Assembly: GCA_947476045.1 (NCBI GenBank)
Contig: CANJNZ010000038.1
Span: forward strand, 1 to 42,855
Source: Chthoniobacteraceae bacterium
Lineage (GTDB): Bacteria > Verrucomicrobiota > Verrucomicrobiia > Chthoniobacterales > Chthoniobacteraceae
Length of the DNA: 42,855 bases
Direction: 5' to 3'
Shown here: piece by piece, positions 36,893-42,855 of the stretch
Layout: each line of letters opens with the position of its first letter
Numbering within the stretch: position 1 is the stretch's first letter
Notes under the pieces: model-generated
Databases searched by the model: none
What the model was told of the DNA's origin: nothing
Seen by the model: the letters and a program-made list of their open reading frames with translations, nothing else
Translations under genes and position numbers: made by a program

Positions 36893-37927
36893 TCACTTCC
36901 CCAGCAGATGCTCGAGCACGAGCTGGTCGAGGGCTTGGTAGTCGAGCTTGCTGATGAGTTCCTGGGCGCGCGTTTCGTCGAAGGTGCGCGCTTTTTCCAC
37001 GAGGCGGAGGAAGGTGCGGCGGCTGTTGTCGAGGGCGGCGCTCCATTGCCCGGGGGCGGTGGTGCGGAAGGGGTGGACGTCGAAGCAGACGTATTCGCCT
37101 TTCGCGCCGTAGTTCCAGCGCTCGAGGGTGCGCACTTGGTCGAAGGCGCTGCGGAGGGAGACGCTGCCGAAGGGTTTGTCCTGATCGTATTTGAGGCCGT
37201 TCTGGTCGTTGAGGTGGAGGGACCAGAGTTTGCCGAAACGCAGGGCGAATTCCATTTCGTCGCTCGGGTCGAGGCCGGCGAGGATGCAGTGGGCGGTTTC
37301 GATGAGCGCGCCGGTGCGGGCGGGATCGCGGGTGAGGGTGGCGATGGCGAGGACGTGGCCGATGGTGGGGACGTAGGCGTGGTCCATCGGCTCGTTGGGC
37401 TTGGGCTCGATGGCGAGGCGGATTTTCGGATCGTGCGCGAGCATGGCGTCGAAGGCTTCGATGAGCCAGTCGAAGGCCTGCCCGGCGCGTTTGGCTTCGC
37501 GAAGGTAGGTGCCTTCCCGCGCGAGCCACAGGACGAGGATGTCGGTGCCGAGTTCGCGGGCGATGTCTATGGACTGCAAGCTGCGGTCAATGGCGTAGCG
37601 GCGGTCGGCGGGGTTGTTGGAGGTGTAGGCGCCATCCACGGTGCGCGGGGAAAACCACAGGCGCGGCGCGACCATCTCGGCGACGATGCCCTCGCCATCG
37701 AGCCGCCTTTTCAACTCGCGCGCCTCGGCCAGCACCTGCGCGTGGGTCTTCGTATCAATGTCGGGCACGGCGTCGTCGTCGTGAAACATCATGGCGTCGA
37801 AGCCGAGTTTCTTCAGCTCGCGGAGCTTCCAGTCGAAGGTCTGCGCTGGGCGCGTCTCGGGGCCGTAGGGATCGCGGCCCTCGCTCCAGTTCCAAGGGCC
37901 TGCGCAAAAGCGGTAGGTGTGTGACAT
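36893..37927 (-). CDS. Xylose isomerase-like TIM-barrel sugar isomerase
   Basis: The 344-residue start at ATG 37927 is chosen over the longer frame that invades the divergent cytochrome gene. It has the features of xylose isomerases: FDAMMFHDDDAVP near the catalytic His, LAIEPKPNEP (metal-binding Glu and Lys) and HLNDQNGLKYDQDKPF (metal-binding Asp and Asn). It would interconvert aldose and ketose sugars in the cytoplasm; D-xylose as substrate is not proven. It is divergent from the cytochrome gene, 88 bp apart. Confidence 0.8.
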   Translation of the reverse strand: MSHTYRFCAGPWNWSEGRDPYGPETRPAQTFDWKLRELKKLGFDAMMFHDDDAVPDIDTKTHAQVLAEARELKRRLDGEGIVAEMVAPRLWFSPRTVDGAYTSNNPADRRYAIDRSLQSIDIARELGTDILVLWLAREGTYLREAKRAGQAFDWLIEAFDAMLAHDPKIRLAIEPKPNEPMDHAYVPTIGHVLAIATLTRDPARTGALIETAHCILAGLDPSDEMEFALRFGKLWSLHLNDQNGLKYDQDKPFGSVSLRSAFDQVRTLERWNYGAKGEYVCFDVHPFRTTAPGQWSAALDNSRRTFLRLVEKARTFDETRAQELISKLDYQALDQLVLEHLLGK

Positions 37928-38015
37928 AGTCCGTGCGGCATACGCGAGGCGCGGGCACGGTGGCAAGCGTGCGCCGTTGACGCCCCGCGTTTGCCCACGT
38001 AAATCCGCGCCTCTC

Positions 38016-40004
38016 ATGCGCACGCTCGTCTTTCTCGCAGCACTCACCTCGTTCGCTTTCGCCGACACGGCGAAAACGGAGCCCGGCCTCGCAGTCACCT
38101 ACACCGCCGTGGGGAAAAGCGACACGACCACTTCGCGACTCGCCGCGCTCTACGTGCCGAAGGGCGCGCCCGCGACGCCGTTCGTGCCCGCCGGGCCGTT
38201 CAAGGCGGTGTTCACGGGCGATATTGATTCGCCGCTGCGCGCGGATGTGACGTTCTTCGTGAAGGCGCGCGGGGTGGTGAAAGTGAGCATCAACGGCGCG
38301 GCGGCGCTCGACGACAAGAAGACGGAGAAAAGCGTGCAGCTCAGCAAAGGCGCGAACCGTGTGGTGGTGGAATTCACCAGCGACGGCACGCAGGACGCGC
38401 AATTGCAACTCGACTGGGCGAGCAAGGAATTCCCCCGCGAGCCTGTCCCGCCGACCGCATGGACGCACGCTGCCGCGCCCGAACAATCCAAAGTGCGCGA
38501 AGGGCGGATGCTTTTCGCCACGCGCCACTGCACCGCCTGCCACGACGCAGGCAACGCCGTGCCGAAGGACGGCACCGGAATGCCCGAACTGCTCTCCACC
38601 GCCCCCGACCTCATGGATGCAGGCGTGCGGTTCCGTCAAACGTGGGTCGCCTCGTGGCTCGAAAATCCCCGCGCACTCCGCCACGACGCTACGATGCCCA
38701 ATCTCGGCTTAACGAAAGAGCAAGCTGCCGACATCGCTGCCTATCTCACGACACTCGGCAAGCCTGCGATGGTGAGTCCAAAAGAGTTTGCCAAAATATA
38801 TACCGATGACGGGGTTCTCAGTGGCGGCGGATTGTTTGCAAATCTGGGCTGCGTGGCCTGCCACACCGCACCCAATTTTGACGGGAAAGACGACCATGCG
38901 CGCACATCGCTCAAACACGTCACGAATAAATTTCACCCATTCGCGCTCACTGAGTTTCTGAAAATACCTTCGATGCATAACCCGTGGACACGGATGCCAA
39001 ACTTCCGCCTCACTGACACCGAGGCCGCGCAACTCACCGCGTTTCTCTACCGCGGAGTGACTCCCGATACGCCCCCCTTGAAAGGCGATGCGGCCCGTGG
39101 AAAAATCGCCGTCGCATCCTGCGCTGCTTGCCACACGATTTCCGGCGTCGAGAAATCCATCGCCGCGCCGACGCTCGCCGTTGCCATCAAGTCTCCCGCG
39201 AAGGGCTGTCTCTCCGCGCAGCCCGGCAAGGCTCCCGATTTTTCGTTCACGCCAGCACAGCGCGAGGCGCTCACCGCTTTCCTCGCCACCGACCTCGTCT
39301 CGCTCAAGCAGGACACGTTCGCCGATTTCGCCGAGCGACAAATCCGCCACATGAACTGCACCGCCTGCCATCCGCGCGACGGACGCCAGAGCACCTTCCA
39401 GCAACTCGACGAGGAAATCTCGAAGCTCACCAGCGATGCGCCCAAGCCCGCCGAGCAGACGGAAGGCTCAACCGTCCCGCCGACCGCAATCCCGCAACTC
39501 ACATGGCTCGGCGAAAAATTGCAGCCCGGCTGGATGGGCAGCTTCATCGCCGGTGCCGCGCCTTACAAACCGCGCCCGTGGCTCGCTTCGCGGATGCCCG
39601 GTTTCGGCGCACCCGGCGTCGGCATCGCAAACGGCCTCGCGCATCAACACGGCCTCCCGCTCGCGGATACGCCCGAGCCCGCCGCCGACAAAGCACGCGC
39701 CGAGATCGGGGAGAAACTCATCAGCGCCGACGGCGGCTTTAACTGCGTGCAATGCCACGGCGTGAAAGATCAGGCGCCCACCGCCGTCTTCGAGGCACCC
39801 GGCATCAACCTCGGCTACGCCACCGAGCGCCTTCGCAAAGGCTACTTCCATCGCTGGCTGCTCGCGCCGCTGCGCATTGATGCGGAAACGAAGATGCCGA
39901 AGTTTAGCGAGGACGGAATCACCACGCAGCTCTCCGACATTCTCGGCGGCAAGGCGACGGATCAGTTCGACGCGATCTGGCAATCCCTTCGCTCGCTGAA
40001 ATGA
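38016..40004 (+). CDS. Multiheme cytochrome c with N-terminal PA14-like domain
   Basis: A 662-residue exported protein. Residues 1-16 are a Sec signal. Residues about 24-137 resemble a PA14 beta-sandwich (KAVFTGDIDSPLRADVTFFV, then GVVKVSINGAAALDDKK). Five CxxCH haem sites follow: C172-H176, C279-H283, C369-H373, C448-H452 and CVQCH near 580, each with MPxxxL/F-type candidates for the distal Met. It should act in periplasmic electron transfer. Its stop overlaps the ATG of the propeller gene, so the two are coupled. Confidence 0.85.
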   Translation: MRTLVFLAALTSFAFADTAKTEPGLAVTYTAVGKSDTTTSRLAALYVPKGAPATPFVPAGPFKAVFTGDIDSPLRADVTFFVKARGVVKVSINGAAALDDKKTEKSVQLSKGANRVVVEFTSDGTQDAQLQLDWASKEFPREPVPPTAWTHAAAPEQSKVREGRMLFATRHCTACHDAGNAVPKDGTGMPELLSTAPDLMDAGVRFRQTWVASWLENPRALRHDATMPNLGLTKEQAADIAAYLTTLGKPAMVSPKEFAKIYTDDGVLSGGGLFANLGCVACHTAPNFDGKDDHARTSLKHVTNKFHPFALTEFLKIPSMHNPWTRMPNFRLTDTEAAQLTAFLYRGVTPDTPPLKGDAARGKIAVASCAACHTISGVEKSIAAPTLAVAIKSPAKGCLSAQPGKAPDFSFTPAQREALTAFLATDLVSLKQDTFADFAERQIRHMNCTACHPRDGRQSTFQQLDEEISKLTSDAPKPAEQTEGSTVPPTAIPQLTWLGEKLQPGWMGSFIAGAAPYKPRPWLASRMPGFGAPGVGIANGLAHQHGLPLADTPEPAADKARAEIGEKLISADGGFNCVQCHGVKDQAPTAVFEAPGINLGYATERLRKGYFHRWLLAPLRIDAETKMPKFSEDGITTQLSDILGGKATDQFDAIWQSLRSLK

Positions 40005-41518
40005 AGCATCTCCGCTGGTGGCCGCTCGTTTTGATCCTTGCCATCGGCGGCGCAGGCATCGGCTACGCTCTCGCGAAAACCGAGTGGGTCTATCAACAAC
40101 AGCGCAGCATGATGCTGCTCGGTTTCACCTTCGGCACCTATCTCGCGCTGCTGATCTGGTGGCTCGCATTTTCCCGCGCCAGCCGACGCGCCAAGCTGAT
40201 CGGCCTCGGCGTCGCGCTGCTGCCCGCCGCGCTTTTCCGCCATCGCGGAATGAGCGGCGACTTCATCCCGATCTTTGAGTTTCGATTTGCGAAAAGCGCC
40301 GCACCGCTCGCCGCTGGCGCATCGCTCGCAGGCGACACCACGACTCGCGCCGACTTCCCTCAACTTCTCGGCCCAAACCGCGACGGACGCCTCGCCGGCC
40401 CCGCGCTCGATCCCGATTGGAACGCACACCCGCCGCAACTCATCTGGAAAAGTGCAGTCGGCGCGGCGTGGTGCGGCTTCGCCATCGCGGGCAATCGCGC
40501 CGTCACGATGGAGCAGGAAGGCGAGAACGAGTGTGTCACCTGCTACGAACTCACCACCGGCAAACCGCTCTGGCGCAGCGCCAGCCCCGGACACTACAAC
40601 AGCGGCATCGCTGGTGAAGGCCCGCGCGCCACGCCCAGCATTGCTGGCGAAAGCGTCTTCACACTCGGCGCAAACGGCACCTTTCGCTGCCTCGACCTCG
40701 CGACCGGAAATCAGCGCTGGCAGGCGGACATCATGGCCGATAGCAGCGCGAAACTTCCCGACTGGGGTTTCTCGTCATCGCCACTCATCGTCGGCGAAAA
40801 CGTGATCGTCAGCGCCGGTGGTGCGAACGGCAAATCGCTACTCGCTTACAACCAATCGAACGGGAAACTCGCATGGAGCGCAGGCGATCGCCCAGCCAGT
40901 TACAGTTCTCCTTTTCTCCGCACCCTCGCAGGCCGCGAGCAACTGCTGATGTTTAACAGCGAGGCCATCACCGCGCACGATCCCGCGACCGGCGCGGTGC
41001 TGTGGGAGCATGCTTGGGGAAAAGGAATGCCGCATGTCGCCGCGCCCATCGTCACCGGCGGCGACCGCGTATTGTTCTCCAGCGGATACGGCGTCGGCAG
41101 CGCACTACTCGCAATCGCACCCGGCACCGATGGCAAATTCACCGCGAGCGAGATTTGGAAAACAATCCGCTTTCAGGCGAAATTCTCCAACCCCGTCGAG
41201 CGCGACGGCTACGTATATGGCATGAGCGACGGCTTCTTCGCCTGCCTCGACCTCCGCGACGGCACGGTCAAATGGAAATCCGGCCGCTACGGTCACGGCC
41301 AGTGTCTGCTCATCGGCGAACACCTCCTGCAAATCACCGAAGACCCCGGCGACCTCGTCCTCCTCCGCCCCACGCCCGAGTGCGCCAACGAACTCGCCCG
41401 CATCCACGTCTTCGACAGCAAAACATGGAACCCCCCCGCCCTCTCCGGCGACCTCCTCCTCCTCCGCAACGACACCGAAGCCGCCTGCCTCCGCCTCCCG
41501 CTCAAAAAAGCGGAGTAA
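40001..41518 (+). CDS. PQQ-type beta-propeller membrane protein
   Basis: A 505-residue protein with two or three N-terminal transmembrane segments (about residues 5-25, 37-55 and 65-82). After them comes a periplasmic beta-propeller: FPQLLGPNRDG, GNRAVTMEQEGENECVTCYE, LTTGKPLWR, LATGNQRWQ, DPATGAVLWEHAWG and others. Such W-(D/T)-x-x-TGxxxW units are those of PQQ or BamB-like propellers. The start overlaps the cytochrome stop, so it may form a complex with it. No substrate can be assigned. Confidence 0.8.
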   Translation: MKHLRWWPLVLILAIGGAGIGYALAKTEWVYQQQRSMMLLGFTFGTYLALLIWWLAFSRASRRAKLIGLGVALLPAALFRHRGMSGDFIPIFEFRFAKSAAPLAAGASLAGDTTTRADFPQLLGPNRDGRLAGPALDPDWNAHPPQLIWKSAVGAAWCGFAIAGNRAVTMEQEGENECVTCYELTTGKPLWRSASPGHYNSGIAGEGPRATPSIAGESVFTLGANGTFRCLDLATGNQRWQADIMADSSAKLPDWGFSSSPLIVGENVIVSAGGANGKSLLAYNQSNGKLAWSAGDRPASYSSPFLRTLAGREQLLMFNSEAITAHDPATGAVLWEHAWGKGMPHVAAPIVTGGDRVLFSSGYGVGSALLAIAPGTDGKFTASEIWKTIRFQAKFSNPVERDGYVYGMSDGFFACLDLRDGTVKWKSGRYGHGQCLLIGEHLLQITEDPGDLVLLRPTPECANELARIHVFDSKTWNPPALSGDLLLLRNDTEAACLRLPLKKAE

Positions 41519-41541
41519 ACGTTTCAACTAAAACGATCGTT

Positions 41542-41560
41542 ATTTCGCAGGTCGCGAAAT
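41542..41560. terminator. Small hairpin after the PQQ-propeller gene
   Basis: ATTTCGC-AGGTC-GCGAAAT, 7-bp perfect arms, 24 bp after the stop. No T-tract follows, so as an intrinsic terminator it is weak. Confidence 0.35.
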
Positions 41561-41593
41561 CACGAACAGCGAACAGTGCGGTAGCAAATCCAT

Positions 41594-41608
41594 AACACGG
41601 GTCGTGTT
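41594..41608. promoter_or_regulatory. Inverted repeat in duplicated upstream region, copy 1
   Basis: AACACG-GGT-CGTGTT, part of a block (about 41577-41635) repeated before the next prepilin gene. It may be a regulator site controlling both genes. Confidence 0.4.
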
Positions 41609-41666
41609 CACTTTGCCCCAGACGGACGCATTCCGAAGACGTCACAACAAAATACAACACACACCC

Positions 41667-42362
41667 ATGAATACAAAAACATCAATGCACAGGCGGGCAT
41701 TCACCCTCATCGAACTGCTCGTTGTAGTCGGAATCATCGCGATTCTCGCCGGGCTGGCGACTCCAGCATTTGTCAACATGCTCAGAACCGCCCGCATGAC
41801 GGATCAAATGAACAATGGTAAGCAGATCCTCACAGCAATGATCGGCTACAGCGCCGAGATCAGCCACGGCGGCAGCCTGCCGCTTTACACGGACCCGGAT
41901 GATCCAGCCACCCTGGTCAACACCTCCAACGATGCGTTCGAGATTTTGCTCAAAGGCAACTATCTGGATAGCAAGGCGGGGATTTTTAATCGCTCATCCG
42001 CATGGTGCAAAAAAGTGGCGAACGACAGTTCGACGAAGCTCAAAGTGCAAACAGGAGAATCAGACTGGTGCTACGTCCGCGGCTTGCGTGACACATCCAG
42101 TTCAGACTGGCCCGTGCTTGCGAACGCTTTTGCCGAGGGCACCACGACCTATATCACAAACGACGGGAAAAAGGGCGGTGTTTGGAAGGGCACCAGAGCC
42201 GTGGTCATCTATCGCGGAGGGAATGGCGCACTCGTTGAAACGAAGGCGAAGGGCGACACTTACTTCATCAAGCGCGCAGACAACCCCGCAGCCGATGCCT
42301 TTGTCCCGGATGATGACTGGTTGAACGGCGAAAACATCAAGGTGCTTTATCCGAAGCCATAG
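41667..42362 (+). CDS. Prepilin-like protein (type IV pilin/T2SS pseudopilin N-terminus)
   Basis: The 231-residue start at ATG 41667 gives a short basic leader, then RRAFTLIELLVVVGIIAILA, the class III signal cut by a prepilin peptidase before the Phe. The hydrophobic helix runs to about residue 40. The rest is a soluble domain with SLPLYTDPDDPATLVNTSND and NRSSAWCKKVAND. Such proteins are abundant in Verrucomicrobia and Planctomycetes; most have no known role. The next gene is a paralogue. Confidence 0.85.
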   Translation: MNTKTSMHRRAFTLIELLVVVGIIAILAGLATPAFVNMLRTARMTDQMNNGKQILTAMIGYSAEISHGGSLPLYTDPDDPATLVNTSNDAFEILLKGNYLDSKAGIFNRSSAWCKKVANDSSTKLKVQTGESDWCYVRGLRDTSSSDWPVLANAFAEGTTTYITNDGKKGGVWKGTRAVVIYRGGNGALVETKAKGDTYFIKRADNPAADAFVPDDDWLNGENIKVLYPKP

Positions 42363-42388
42363 GCAGGTTTTTTTGTGGGAGGAGTCCG

Positions 42389-42426
42389 GCAGTTCGCAGT
42401 CCGCAAAATCACGGACTGCGAACTGC
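42389..42426. terminator. Strong hairpin between the two prepilin genes
   Basis: Fifteen-base perfect arms (GCAGTTCGCAGTCCG and complement) around CAAAATCA. It lacks a following T-run, so it may be a terminator, an mRNA-stabilising stem or a repeat. Confidence 0.5.
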
Positions 42427-42442
42427 ACGGTAACAATTCCAT

Positions 42443-42457
42443 AACATGGGTCGTGTT
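42443..42457. promoter_or_regulatory. Inverted repeat in duplicated upstream region, copy 2
   Basis: AACATG-GGT-CGTGTT, one base off copy 1, in the repeated block before the second prepilin gene. Confidence 0.4.
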
Positions 42458-42520
42458 CACTTTGCCCCAGACGGAAGCATCCCGCTGCCGTCGCCTCACA
42501 AAACAAAACACATAAAATAC

Positions 42521-42855
42521 ATGAAAACAAAACCTTCACTATACCGACGGGCGTTCACCCTCATCGAACTCCTCGTTGTGATCTCCATCATCGCGATTAT
42601 CGCCTCGCTGGCTATGCCCGCGTTCAGCAGCTTCATGCAGAACAGCCGCATGACCGAACAAATGAGCAACGGCCTGAACGTCTTCAAGGCGATGGCCAGC
42701 TACGGGTCCGAGAGCGGGCACAACGGCCTCCTGCCGATCTATACCGACCCGGATGATCCGGCCACGAAGGTCACCGATTCCAACGGTGCCTTGGAAATTC
42801 TGCTCGCCGGCAACTACATCGACGACAAGCGCGTATTCATCAATCGCGCCTCCGA
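42521..42855 (+). CDS. Second prepilin-like protein, cut by the window end
   Basis: At least 111 residues, truncated at the window edge. It starts MKTKPSLYRRAFTLIELLVV with the same class III signal and aligns along its length with the first copy: MTEQMSNG against MTDQMNNG, and LPIYTDPDDPATKVTDSNGA against LPLYTDPDDPATLVNTSNDA. A gene duplication including the upstream region is clear. Confidence 0.85.
   Translation, partial: MKTKPSLYRRAFTLIELLVVISIIAIIASLAMPAFSSFMQNSRMTEQMSNGLNVFKAMASYGSESGHNGLLPIYTDPDDPATKVTDSNGALEILLAGNYIDDKRVFINRAS

Overview
The window holds one nearly complete Mu-like (transposable) prophage, about 34.9 kb, set in a GC-rich bacterial chromosome. The host is most likely a Verrucomicrobiota relative. 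This is inferred from paired prepilin-like genes with FTLIELLVV signals, a multiheme cytochrome c fused to a PA14-like domain beside a PQQ-type propeller, a xylose-isomerase-like TIM-barrel gene, and dispersed repeat sequences of a kind I recall from that phylum. No rRNA or tRNA gene is visible to confirm it.

Left host flank (1-1779): a 21-bp minisatellite at the window edge, then three leftward genes coupled by overlaps (two small secreted proteins and a phytanoyl-CoA-dioxygenase-like enzyme).

Prophage (about 1780-36665): both proposed ends begin TGAAAAGGG and carry an AGTGCA-N5-TGCACT palindrome, in inverted orientation. Control sits in the middle. A Ner/Cro-like gene and a LexA/CI-type repressor diverge across a 32-bp operator (27849-27880). 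The left arm is read leftward: ParB-like protein, DDE transposase (MuA-like), DGQHR protein, MuB-like ATPase, AP2-like protein, Gam, small regulators, an integron-integrase-like tyrosine recombinase, Mu F-like head protein fused to an HExxH peptidase, a Pol X-like nucleotidyltransferase, an ASCH protein, virion morphogenesis protein, protease/scaffold, capsid cement, major capsid, tail completion proteins, tail chaperone with a probable -1 frameshift, tape measure and tail fibre. The right arm is read rightward: repressor, two secreted proteins, a DUF2730-like protein, a winged-helix-like protein, an alpha/beta hydrolase, a lipoprotein, an M15 endolysin, a DUF3486-like protein, a two-gene terminase and a DUF935 portal, ending in a broken adenine methylase. 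No tail sheath or baseplate genes are seen, so the virion should have a non-contractile (B3/D3112-like) tail.

The main novelties lie in layout and signals. Head/packaging genes that are contiguous in Mu are split between two divergent arms. Three copies of a conserved element sit 33-35 bp upstream of the first gene of three late blocks, always in the sense of transcription, and look like a shared late promoter. Five copies of AGTGCA-N5-TGCACT are scattered through the phage, including one at each end. The operator sequence recurs inside the DNA encoding the recognition helices of both regulators.

Right host flank (36666-42855): xylose-isomerase-like gene, multiheme cytochrome c, PQQ-propeller protein, and two tandem prepilin-like genes with duplicated upstream regions, the second cut by the window end.
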